A DNA stretch of 64,000 nt, taken from NCBI GenBank assembly GCA_027405735.1, contig JAPEHQ010000006.1:1364001-1428000 (forward strand), in the 5' to 3' direction. Every line of letters begins with the position of its first letter. Positions within the stretch are counted from its first letter, which is position 1. The notes under the pieces were generated by a model that had not been told where the DNA came from, did no database searches, and saw only the letters and a list, made by a program, of their open reading frames with translations. Positions 11,110-21,769 of this stretch are shown here, in pieces. The position numbers were made by a program, and so were the translations under genes. Source of the DNA: Mucor racemosus (Eukaryota > Mucoromycota > Mucoromycetes > Mucorales > Mucoraceae).

Positions 11110-11124
11110 AAATTTGACACGATT
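11110..11124. repeat. 3' target-site duplication of the LINE
   Basis: Second copy of AAATTTGACACGATT, directly after the poly(A) tract. Confidence 0.92.
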
Positions 11125-11640
11125 TTGAAAATCCCTACGCATTTTGGCGAATTCCTCAAAAAGTAGTAGAAAAACAGTCGTAGCTTATTAATAATCATTT
11201 GTACAACTTTTGATTGCGAATCCAGTGGTGGTCTTTATAGGAAAAATTTCCACCAAAAATATTTCAGAAATTGCGATAATAAAAAAACCAGTTTTTTGAG
11301 GAAAAGTGGTGATTTTCCATAAAAGAAGAATAAATAAATTATTTTATATGAAAAGCCAAAGAATTCTGATCATTTTGGACTTAGAAACACCATATTAGAA
11401 AGTGCCGTTTTTGGGGTTAAAATCTGAAAATCGCGATTTTGAACGATTTGGACGTGTATCTGTAAGGGTTGAGAGGTCAAATTTCAGTAATTTTTTTACC
11501 ACCTCAAAAATCTAAGAAATTAATATAGCAAATTGGTGTCTAGTTTAACAAATGGTTTGTACTTATTTTGCGCTTCAGAAAGTGCTTTTAAGTAGCTTAA
11601 AATTTTTTTACAGCTCTGATTGCATGGTGAATTTGGCTGT
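11125..11640. repeat. AT-rich interspersed repeat interrupted by the LINE
   Basis: Parts of this stretch resemble 19190-19760 on the same strand: ATTTTGA near each start, AAGGGTT(T)G(A/G)GAGGTC followed by ATTTC, then a similar spaced series ending near 11620 and 19740. The last ~40 bases before 5434 match the region just left of 19240. Similarity is low and was judged by eye. No coding sequence is seen. Confidence 0.4.
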
Positions 11641-11911
11641 CAATTGAAAGAAACCCCCTTTGAAGCACCATTTAACTAATTCAATGCTTTAAATATAATC
11701 TAGCATCGATCTTAACAGATGTGTATGTTTTCGAAAGCATTAGTCCACCTAAAATCTGATTGCAAGTAGCAACACAAAAATATGCTATAACGAAATGTTG
11801 GTATTGTCCCACAATCCAGTATCGTGACTCTGGTCGCCTTGTTATGCACGGTACTTGTATCATTTTGTGCGTTTAAATATTTTCATTTCGTTGTATTGAT
11901 TGATAGCCAAC
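11641..11911. promoter_or_regulatory. Probable promoter region of the gamma-tubulin complex gene
   Basis: Short unique stretch between the repeat and the ATG at 11912. No clear TATA element. Called only from position. Confidence 0.3.
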
Positions 11912-14900
11912 ATGTTTCAATACAATTCTATAGAAAATGAACCTAATAGTACACTTGGATTCATGCAGTGGTATGAAAAGAATCAACAACAACAGCAAGA
12001 AGATGAGAAATCCATTGGCAAGTTCTTTGATTATCATGTACAAACAAAATTTTAACAATAATAAAAAATAAATAGAATCGAATTGGCTTCATCAACAACT
12101 ACGATTGCAGCCGCTTTCCGATCAGCCATTTGATTTTTTAGATACAAACGCTTCTATAACAAGTGTAACAACAGATAGTAATAGTACATATACATCACTT
12201 TCGCAACAACAACAACAACAACAACAACAATCACAATCACAAACACAGCCACTAGAACAAGAACATGAAGACCAAGACATGGAAGAAGATATATGGACTT
12301 TAGATGCAACTGTGCAACCTCCTACAAAATTTAACACATTATCCTGGGATACTCGAAATTCACAATTTCCTTCTTACGAGCAAACTCAATTATCAGAACG
12401 CAACATCGGAACACCCTTCATTACCGAAGCACCACATAGTTTATTTGAACCATTGATCCGACGAATACAAGATCCTTCCAATACAGTTGTAATTTATGAA
12501 GCAGAGCTAGTCAAAAGTTTAATACAAGCCATGGCTGGTTTACCTTCTATTTACTTTTGTTGGGATCAACAACAACAAAAATTTAAACAACGTTCCACAC
12601 ATTTTCGAATTATAGGTGTGAGTACAGCAGCTATTCAGCCTGTACTTGAACAAGTATTGCTGTTTGGTACTCGTATCAAAGCACTAGAATATGTATCTCA
12701 ACAATGTCAATTACAACCTGAAAACTACGGCCTTACTGGTGTAGCATTTGGGTGTTGTTTACAAGAATTGTTAATGCATATACAACAAACTATGATGTCT
12801 GTATTTTCTGATAATGATCCCCAATCAATGACGGTATTAAAAGTGTATTATACTGTTGAAAGTTTAGCAACTGTAGTTGAAAAGTTATATCGATTATGTC
12901 AAATACAACAACAACAACAACATCAGCAATTCATTGTACCAAAAGGCGCAGCATTGTTAAATTTGTTGCATTGTGAAATTAGCGAATTTGATTTGGCTTC
13001 AAACGGAGGAAATTCTGCCTTGTACCGAGATATTTGTTTAGTTATTTTAAGCTATACTAGTGTTCCTTATTCAAATATAATGAGCAGGTGGTTACAATTT
13101 AATAACAATAATTCAGCTGATCAAAATGGAGACCCTTATGCAGAGTTTTTCATCGGCGAGAGAACCACAAATAGTAAAAATGATTTATTTCAAGATTATC
13201 AAGTAAGTATAGTATCATCATCATGATAAAAATAAAAATAAATATTCACAAACATCCTAGATCCGTCCTGAAACAGAATTGCCATATTTTGTAGATAAAG
13301 CGCTTGCATTATATATTCTTCGATCTGGAATATCAGTACGATTATTGAAACTAGCAAAACCAGACCATCCTTTATTTGATTTAAATGGCTCAATTAGCTT
13401 AAAATGTACATTAAATAGCATAGATAGCGAAGAGTAAGTATTGTTTTTCTTAATGCATGGACAGACATTAAATTTTGACATTTGACATTTAGGTACACTT
13501 GTAGACTACAGCAAGTATGCGACCGTATTAAATCATACAATATTAATGAAAATATGTATATTCAGCATGCTACTTTCAACAATGATGATGATAATAATGA
13601 CCACCAAACCAATCAAGATATTATGCAACCTGATATTCCTACACTACCCCTACTTGAAAGCTCCAAACAAAGTGACTTTTCCATTAAACTTTTACAAGTT
13701 TTGCAAGATGAAACCAAGCACTCTATACCTACTTTAGATACCATTACACGCCAAAGTTATATTGGACCTATCCAAACATGGTGTCCATTACTGAACGAAT
13801 CTTTCATGATATCCTTTTTAAATCAGTTCAAATTACAATCTCATTTGTCATTATTATATCGCTATTTCCTGTTTGGCAATGGTACATTTGTAAATGGTCT
13901 CAAATCAACCTTTTTTTCATCATCAATTGGATTGAATCACATGGGAAATTGTTGGCCTCCAAAATCATTTGATTTGAATCTCGCTCTTCGAAGTTTACTA
14001 CTTGAAAATGCAGTAAAAGAATACGATGATCTTGTTACGTTTTCTATCAGAAAATCAACCAACAACAGCCAATGGAATCATCCTCACGGTAAGAGGTTTC
14101 TAGTCGCATAAAATAATAGATATAACTAAACTATTGTTATTTTTTTAGCCGTTGAAGCATTAAACTTTTTACAACTCCATTATGATGCAACATACCCATT
14201 AAATATGGTCATCACACCAACGATTCTAGACAAATATAACCGAATATTTACATTTTTATTGCAATTATTACGAGTTGCTACAGTTATTAAAAGATGCTAT
14301 GAACCTTTACGAAATATGAAATGGTTTAAAACATCAACGCGAGATGTCATTTTTAAATACAGATTTCAAATGGATCAGTTTATAAGTGCATTGCAAAGTT
14401 ATATTCATGATGCAGCAATTGAAGCCACTTGGTCTCCTTTTATGCAACATGTTCAAGACATGCAAACCAAGCAAACAACAACCAGCAGCAGCAGCAGCAA
14501 AGATTATGTTTCGGTTATTATGGAACCACATTCATTTCGAGATTATCACGAACATGTCCTTGATCGTATCTTGTTTCAATGCTTTTTGAAACAAAGCCAA
14601 ACTCGTATCTTTCAAGTGTTGCATCCCGTACTTGAAGATATAATATTTTTTAGCGCCATTTTAGATGATTATGCATCAAAAGATATAGAAAATGAAGATA
14701 AGCTTAGTATGAAATGCCGTCGTATCTTTGAACAATTTCAAAGACATACACAAGTGTTTGTTAAAGTTCTACTGCTTTTGGAAACAAAAGGATCCGGCAG
14801 ATTAACAAATATTTTGAATAGTACAAGACATAGTATATTTAATGAGTTGTATGCTAGACATGAAGCAAAAAATGGAATGGATGTATTTGTAAAAGATTTA

Positions 14901-14936
14901 TTGACTAGACTTGTATTAAATGGTTATTACCTATAG
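11912..14936 (+). CDS. Gamma-tubulin complex component (Spc97/Spc98 family, GCP4/5/6-like)
   Basis: Subunit of the complex that nucleates microtubules at spindle pole bodies. Exons 11912-12017, 12076-13202, 13261-13433, 13493-14088, 14149-14936, giving 929 aa. The N-terminal GRIP1-type region has PFITEAPHSLFEPLIRRIQD; the middle has LPYFVDKALALYILRSGISV and WPPKSFDLNLALRSLLL. The C-terminal GRIP2 region, which contacts gamma-tubulin in the family, has YPLNMVITPTILDKYNRIF followed by FLLQLLRVATVIKRCYE. PolyQ tracts lie at 12206-12230 and 12906-12924. The first intron (12018-12075) has a GC donor, GCAAGT; the nearby GT site at ~12037 would break the frame. Which GCP paralogue it is cannot be settled by eye; divergence and length point away from GCP2/3. 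Confidence 0.85.
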
Positions 14937-16192
14937 GTACGGAATTATCATTTTCCTACATTTAATAGATAATGAATGCTATCCTCCCTCTCCCCTTTTG
15001 TAACACTAACTTCACACGATTAGCGTGGGTCACACCCGAGGAAGGTTTGCCAACCTTTTTTGATAATCATCAAAAGTTTATATAAAAATAATAAAAAATA
15101 ATAAACCAGGGGGGATCCCTTTCTACAGCGTTCATATTTTAATAATACTGTATATACAAGAATTATAAGAATTCTTGAACTAATCTATCAATTTTGATCT
15201 CCTTTGAAAAAAATGGTCGAGGAAATATTAACAAAACTTTATTTCTCATCTCGAGTAACTCGAACATTCTTGTTTATATATAGAAAATATGTATACATGT
15301 GTACACGACAAAGCTTCTCATTAAAATAGAATCTACGTTTACAAGTGACAAAATCAAATGCTCTTTAATATGAATAATCCTTCAGGACATTTAACATAAT
15401 ATAAAAATCCGAATAATATACACGGGATTAAGGCGGCGTTCAAGTTTATATAATCTATAATCATAATGGTAACTTTTTTTCACTATCATTATGATTCCAT
15501 ATTCACATTACAGAATCTTTGAAACAAAAAAAAAGAAGTTCATTATAAGAAACATTTGATAAACTTTATACCACCCTTAATTTCCCTAGAAATTTCATGC
15601 TTGTAATTGTATTTGTCAGATAGCTGAATAGGATTATCCAGTCGAAATTCATCCAATCAGTATCATACTGTTTGTAAGGAAGAAAAAGAAAAAAAAAAAA
15701 GAAATAATTATTTGTTTTTTCTACCAACCACATGCATCATATGTACATAATATGATACTTTAATATATTTAAACTAGTTGCCATGACAACCAACAAACTA
15801 GTCCAAACATGTAACAAGATCAACTCTCTTTATATGCATGTTTAACAAAAAGGAAAATTTTGAAATAAATGACTTTTTTTACTTTCTTTTTTCTTTTTCA
15901 AAGCCTGTCAAACTTAAACAAGGTTGGCACACTTGTTGTACATGGCATGATTGGTTCGAATGGTGGGAAATTACTAGATTTAGTCATTTTGTCCAACACT
16001 ACAGTACATTTTGGAGCTGAGATCTACTCCTTTAGTTTATCCCCACATTTTCTAATCTTTTGATAAAGGATTGGTTAAAACTCATAAATGGGAATTATCA
16101 AAATGTTTATATAAAGACCAAGATTTTTTTATCGTCTTAAAGACCAAATACCGTATTTTAAATCGTATACATATTCTAATAAAATCCTTTAA
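14937..16192. other. Intergenic region, no gene seen
   Basis: 1.25 kb, AT-rich. At 15043-15060 a small GC hairpin (AGGTTTGCCAACCT followed by T6) looks like a stem-and-T-run terminator, but no RNA gene is recognisable before it. TTTATATAAAG at ~16104-16114, about 80 bp before the PRODH ATG, is a plausible TATA element. Open frames at 15838-16063 lack coding character. Confidence 0.4.
16104..16114 (+). promoter_or_regulatory. Candidate TATA box for proline dehydrogenase
   Basis: TTTATATAAAG roughly 80 bp upstream of the start codon at 16193. AT-rich surroundings make chance occurrence likely. Confidence 0.3.
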
Positions 16193-18046
16193 ATGCACCG
16201 TATTTTTACTCGTACTGCTCCATCAATCCGTTGTACATCATTATTTAACAAAGTTAGATCACACCATTTACCAATTAGATCATTTACTTCTACATCCACA
16301 ACACAAAATGTAAACCGTTTGCCTTTCAAGACAATTACTGCTAGTGTCCTTTTGACATCTTCATTTTACATGTATACTCAAAGTGTAGCTCAAGCTGAAG
16401 CTCAAACAATGGTTGCTACTCCTACATCTACTATAGATGAATTACATGATAAAGAAAACCGTATCGCTATTCACTCTAAAAGCACTGAGGAATTAGCAAT
16501 GGCTTTGTTTGTCTATAGATTATGTGCTCTTCCATGGCTTGTAGATGCTGCTCCTCATCTTATTTCCATCTCTGAGAAACTTGGTCTTCAAGCCCCAGTT
16601 TATTGGATTGTCAAACAAACATTTTTCCGTCATTTCTGTGGTGGTGAAACTTCAGAAGAATGCATCTCCAGTATGGACAAATTGGCTCAATATGGTATCA
16701 ATTGTATTTTAGATTTATCCGTTGAGGCTGATTTACATCTTGATGCTAATGCTCCTCAACCTACTGAAGGCGGTAAATATCATCGCGATGAACAACAAGC
16801 TGATGTTATCGCCAAGATGATCAAGACATGCTTGGAAACTGCTGCTGGTAGTGTCAAGGACAATGCTATGGCTGCTGTTAAAGTAACTGCTTTCTCGCCT
16901 CCTGAATTATTGCTTCGTTTGAATCAAGTTATCGCTGCTTTAGATCAAACATTTTTAGATAATCAAGTAAATGGTCTTATTGATGCTGAGGGTGTTCGCC
17001 AAGTGATGAATCGCGTTTTGGCTGCTCCTATTAATGATGATCAAGCTATGCAACGCGAATCTCTTTTTGCTCATTTAGAAAAGAACAAGGCTTCTTTAGA
17101 TGTTATTGAATTTAGAAAGTTATTCAATTTACAAGGCCCTGCTCGTGATGTTTGGTGGAAGACTGATAATCAAGATGCCAAGGCTGTCTTGTTGACATCT
17201 GAAGACCTTGAGGCTTATGATCGTATGATTAATCGTCTTGAAGATGTTTGTAGTTTGGCTCGTGATTTAAAGGTTGGTGTTATGGTTGATGCTGAACAAT
17301 CTTATTTCCAAGATGCTATTGATCATGTTGCTGTAAACTTACAACGCAAGTTTAATGCCAACAAGAATCAACAACCTACTGTTTTCAATACTTATCAAAT
17401 GTATACAAAGTCTGCTCGAGGAAGACTTGAATTAGATGTTGCTCTTTCTCAACGTGAAAACTTTACTTTTGCTGCTAAATTGGTTCGTGGTGCTTACATG
17501 GTCTCTGAACGTAAGCGTGCTGAAGAAATGGGCTATAACTCACCTATCTGTGACACTTTGGAAGATACACATGCTTCTTATAATGGTGGTGTCAAGTTTT
17601 TGTTGAACAAGATTAAGGAACATCAAGATACTACTGGTGAATCTGTTACTAATACTACTTCTCCTATCGTTTTCATGGTCGCTAGTCATAACCGTGATAG
17701 TGTCATCTTGACTATTGAAGAGATGGAAAAGAATAACGTACATGCTCAGTCTGGTGTCGTTCAATTCGGTCAATTATTCGGTATGCAAGATCAGTTGTCT
17801 TACACTTTAGGCCGTAATGGTTATGCAATTTACAAATATTTACCATTTGGTATGATTGACGAAGTTATTCCTTATCTTTTGCGTCGTGCTCAAGAGAATT
17901 CTTCCGTTTTGGGTGGTGTTGCAATCGAACGCCAGTTGATGTGGGAAGAAGTTAAAGATCGTATCACTGGTAAGGCACCTAAGCCTGTTTCCTCTTCTCC
18001 TGATGTATCTATTACTACCACAACTGGAACAGCTACCTCTGTTTAA
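16193..18046 (+). CDS. PUT1: Proline dehydrogenase, mitochondrial
   Basis: FAD enzyme that oxidises proline to pyrroline-5-carboxylate in mitochondria. Intronless, 617 aa. The N-terminus is basic and Ser/Thr-rich with no acidic residues (MHRIFTRTAPSIRCTSLF), a typical presequence, followed by a hydrophobic stretch near residues 48-65. Core PRODH motifs: KVTAFSPPELLLR, VMVDAEQSYFQDAID, NTYQMYTKSARGRLELDV, AAKLVRGAYMVSERKRAEE, VASHNRDS, QFGQLFGMQDQLSYTLG and YLPFGMIDEVIPYLLRRAQE, which carry the flavin and substrate residues of the TIM barrel. Residues ~255-315 form an insertion with EF-hand-like spacing. It is longer than yeast Put1 and nearer in size to animal PRODH. Codon use is dominated by GCT, GGT, ATC and AAG, suggesting strong expression. 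Confidence 0.95.
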   Translation: MHRIFTRTAPSIRCTSLFNKVRSHHLPIRSFTSTSTTQNVNRLPFKTITASVLLTSSFYMYTQSVAQAEAQTMVATPTSTIDELHDKENRIAIHSKSTEELAMALFVYRLCALPWLVDAAPHLISISEKLGLQAPVYWIVKQTFFRHFCGGETSEECISSMDKLAQYGINCILDLSVEADLHLDANAPQPTEGGKYHRDEQQADVIAKMIKTCLETAAGSVKDNAMAAVKVTAFSPPELLLRLNQVIAALDQTFLDNQVNGLIDAEGVRQVMNRVLAAPINDDQAMQRESLFAHLEKNKASLDVIEFRKLFNLQGPARDVWWKTDNQDAKAVLLTSEDLEAYDRMINRLEDVCSLARDLKVGVMVDAEQSYFQDAIDHVAVNLQRKFNANKNQQPTVFNTYQMYTKSARGRLELDVALSQRENFTFAAKLVRGAYMVSERKRAEEMGYNSPICDTLEDTHASYNGGVKFLLNKIKEHQDTTGESVTNTTSPIVFMVASHNRDSVILTIEEMEKNNVHAQSGVVQFGQLFGMQDQLSYTLGRNGYAIYKYLPFGMIDEVIPYLLRRAQENSSVLGGVAIERQLMWEEVKDRITGKAPKPVSSSPDVSITTTTGTATSV

Positions 18047-19963
18047 ATTATATTATTCCCCCCCCCCCCTCTCCATCTTGTTCCTCCATTTGTATTATAC
18101 TCTGTATTTTTATGCTATTTAAATTTGCAACATATTAAAAACACACACACACACACCCTTTTTCCTTAGACAAAAATATATATATATAAAATAAATTAAA
18201 CATACAATAATAATAACAAAACTAAAGATTGTCTTGAATGTGTAACAAACAATAAAAGAATTTCCTGCTCTTTCCCTTCATCGCTCCGCCAGCGCGGGCA
18301 ACTGATGAATAAGTGAACAATAAGAGCGGGGAACTCCAAACGGCAAATCATTTCCAATTTGTAGCACACAACAAATGTAAACTATAAGGTTAAGATTAGG
18401 TTTATTGTAAGACAAAACTAAAATTCTAGATTGTGATACAGATTCATTTTGCCATGGATCTAGTGATAAAATAGTATATTTAGGTCACCATATTTAAAAT
18501 GTTATTTTTTGAAAACGTTATTGTATATTTGTGGTATGTACGAAACAAAAAAAAATCATTGTTTCTCATTTTATGTATTAGTAAATACGATAATGAGTTT
18601 GTTCATTTTGCATTGAATATAACTCGGAGCGGGACGGAACGGATTTATTCATCTTGTATAGATGAGCTTTTTTTTTGTTTTTGTTTGAAAGAGCATGCTT
18701 AAATAAGTATACACATCTTTAGACTCGCTAGATGAAATTTTTAGTTTATAATCTATATACTTCCTATTATCGTAATCAAGATTATACTTAAGTTTGGATT
18801 AGCACGTATAATTGATTCTAAACTCATTTTTTTCATGAATATTTTAAAATAGGTAAAAAAAAATACATTTTTTTACAACAAAAAAGCAAAAACATCTTAT
18901 ACCTGTGCAATAGAATACCGCAATTACAATCAAAAGATGATGGGATGTTGATAAATACAGTTTCTACGAGGCTGATGAGATGTGTTGTAAACATGCGGTA
19001 GTTTAATTTGAGTTGACTGAAGAATTATTTTTGGCACTCATACAGCTTGCATCGCGATGAATACTCTACAGTACATTGCTTAGCATACGCACCATATGTC
19101 GGCATTTTTTTTAGTTATAAATTCCAATCAAATTACGCTTTACCCTTATGAACACAGAACCGTACATACATTTAACAAATGCTGCTGCTCAAAAATTAAA
19201 AGACCGCGTATCTAAATTTTGAAAAAAATGGTTTCAATTTGGTCGATTTTGAAAAAAAAAATCTTAATCTGCATATTTCTCAATAAATTGTGTATAAAGG
19301 GTAAATAGCTTTATAATACATTATTGTACACCTTTTTATTGTACATTAAATGATGCTACTTTCATGCATTTATGTCACCAAAAGTTTTGCGCAATTTAGC
19401 ATTTTACGTATTTTAAATTAAGCTTAATTTGTCGATTTTTTCATATTTGAGCAACGAAAAATATTGCTACACTTGATGCACCAATTAAATAGGGTCATTT
19501 TTTACTATTATTTACCTTAATGAAAAATTCGTTTTCGGCTTAAAAAATGCGAAAAACTGATTTTTGTCAATTTTGACGAATGATAGCAAGGGTTTGGGAG
19601 GTCGATTTCGATGTTTTTTCATTTGCCAAAAAAACTTCTACTAAAAATGTAGCAAGTAACTACTATTTCAGGGAAACAGTTTGGTGTATTTCCGAGCTCT
19701 TAAAACTGCTAGGAGTTACATGAAAAAATCTTTTAAAAATGTCAATTTTTTGGGATTTTTAACTGAAATCAAGGAAAAAATGCATAGTTTTCGAAACCAA
19801 AGTATATTTTTTTGTTTATATATGTAATTTTAGCCATCAATAAAGATACAGGAACCTATTCCAATAGAATGGTTGGCTTTAAAGCTGTTTTATCTGAGTC
19901 AACAACGTGAAAAGATGATGGATATGTAATACAAGTGATATTTAATTAAGCATTATTATTATT
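18047..19963. other. Intergenic region between convergent genes
   Basis: Starts with a C12 tract (18058-18069), then (AC)n near 18140 and (TA)n near 18178. 18245-18325 has a small GC-rich segment with partly inverted arms (TTCATC...GATGAA). 18500-19180 is AT-rich with nothing recognised. 19190-19860 is repeat. No gene is supported. Confidence 0.5.
19190..19860. repeat. AT-rich repeat related to the LINE target locus
   Basis: Resembles 5395-5433 joined to 11125-11640. The GTCGATTTTGAAAA segment at ~19239 parallels the LINE insertion site (GACACGATTTTGAAAA). No ORF. Confidence 0.4.
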
Positions 19964-21554
19964 CTACATCAAAATTTCATTATGGAAACAAGATTTGAGT
20001 TCCTTGTGAGGCAAAACAATACAATTACGAATAATTGTCTCATCCATGACAGATACATCCTTACCTATTAATGAAAAAATGTTAGAATTGTTGGATCAAA
20101 AATATGATTTACAGGGAAAAAATACTAACCCAAGATGGTAATACTTTGACTCTTTACACCATTCTTCATCATGGAACTATCTTCTTCGTGAACAGGACAT
20201 CCTTCTACACGAGCCCATGAACCAATGCGACTATTCCAGCCAATAATTGAGTGGAGAACACAACTTGCTTTCTATCAATTGAAGTGGATATGTCAGTATT
20301 CCTGTTAAGATATCCAGTTTAATAGCAATAAACTTACGCCAATGTGGACACTATCCAAGAGAATAGTATCCTTAACACGAACACCGGCCATGATGTTAAC
20401 ACGAGGACCAATTGAGACATTAGGACCAATCTATATAATTATGTAAATAACAATTCGGTTGATAAAAGCCATATATTCTTACCTTGGCAGTAGGATCAAC
20501 ATGGGCAGAAGGATGGATATAAACTGCACCAATAATCTCGGGTCCACCAGGAGCGTTCTTGGCTAAGCGATCAGAACCTTCACGAGCCTCAGCTTCGAGA
20601 TAAAGAGCATTAGCAGAAATAGCAGATCTACATGCACGAATAAACTTATAAATAACTTGCATATACAACAACAAAAGCAGATTCTTACCCAGCTGTTTTG
20701 ATTTGTCTCCAAAATTGTTTAGTAACATGAACATAAAGGTTGTTATTTTCAGTCAAAGGTCTTAAGATGTCTTGTTCCAAACGCAACTCATCATGAGAAG
20801 AAGAAACAAATTCACCTTGCTCTTGGCTTTCCTTCTTTTCTAATGCCTTTTTCATTTCAGCAAATACAGCGATATCGAATAAAAAGACACCACATGAAAT
20901 CAAATCAGAAATAAAAGTATCAGGTTTTTCAACATAATGAAGAACTTGATTAGTCTCATTATCTGCTACAAGACAACCATATTTGGTAGCTTCACTAGCA
21001 GGAACCTATTTAAGACGTATCTTTAATGATATGGTCACCTCCTTTACCTAATACAAAACACTTACCTTTGTACCCAACATGGTACAAATACTACGATGTC
21101 CTCTATGAGCAGCAACCATTTCATTCAAAGGAAAAGAACAAGCAATATCAATATGCATAACAAAGAACTGTTTTGTATGTCCACGCAAAATTTCATCACG
21201 GAAATGATAAATACCACCAGCTGTACCTAAAGCTTGATATTCATGAAGGTAACTATGTAATAATCAATTAGTTGGCAAGTCCCGAGATTTATTTTTATAT
21301 ATTTACCGAATATTTAAATGAGGAAACTCAAGAGCAGCATTATCAATATAAGGAGCGAAAACCTTATCTTCGAATAAACCAATAATCAAAACTTCTTTTA
21401 AACCTTTAACTTTAGACAGAGCATCGAGATGATGAGAAATCACAGGACGACCTGCAACTGGGAAAAGAGGTTTGGGTGAGTTGAGAGAAAGAGGTCTAAA
21501 TCTAGTGCCTCTGGAAGGACCACCAACGAGAATAACAGCTTTTGATTCAGACAT
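19964..21554 (-). CDS. GMPPA: Mannose-1-phosphate guanylyltransferase, alpha-type (GMPPA)
   Basis: Member of the GDP-mannose pyrophosphorylase family; the animal alpha subunit regulates the catalytic beta subunit and so GDP-mannose supply for glycosylation and wall mannan. Seven exons: 21554-21307, 21252-21066, 21005-20689, 20627-20483, 20430-20338, 20271-20130, 20064-19964, giving 410 aa. The nucleotidyltransferase domain opens with VILVGGPSRGTRFRPLS and PKPLFPVAG; LGTAGGIYHFRDEIL, LHYVEKPDTFISDLISCG and RLEQDIL follow. The C-terminal hexapeptide beta-helix has PGGPEIIGAVYIHPSAHVDP, LHSIIGWNSRIGSWARVEG and NCIVLPHKELKSCFHNEIL. These are alpha-type sequences; whether this subunit has catalytic activity in fungi cannot be told here. 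Head-to-head with the LIM gene, 215 bp apart. Confidence 0.95.
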
Positions 21555-21769
21555 ATAAACAAATTAAAGAAACACGTAAAAAAGAATCCCACAAACTCAA
21601 CAACAACTACTAGTGTGCATCTTTTCTGACTTACTGAGTTACAATGATCATCAAATCATAATCATATTCGAAACATAATGGCCTCATTTAACCAACATAT
21701 CAAGGTTCAACAAAAGAAATTCTAATTATCAATTGCTTCTCCTTCTCCTTCTTCTCTACATCTATAATA
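21555..21769. promoter_or_regulatory. Shared divergent promoter region (GMPPA / LIM gene)
   Basis: 215 bp between two divergent start codons, so both promoters must lie here. A CT-rich stretch (CTTCTCCTTCTCCTTCTTCT) sits ~25 bp before the LIM ATG, as is common in fungal leaders. Confidence 0.5.

Noticed and set aside
15000..15060. Small RNA gene ending in a hairpin and T6
   Set aside because: No A/B boxes, Sm site or other RNA signature before the hairpin.
15905..15970. tRNA gene around GGTTCGAAT
   Set aside because: No A box at the right distance and the stems do not pair.
15838..16063. Two overlapping 60-64 codon frames before PRODH
   Set aside because: Low-complexity Phe/Leu-rich products with no intron-extended continuation; likely part of the PRODH upstream region.
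18240..18330. C/D snoRNA (TGATGA present)
   Set aside because: No properly placed D box and no terminal stem.
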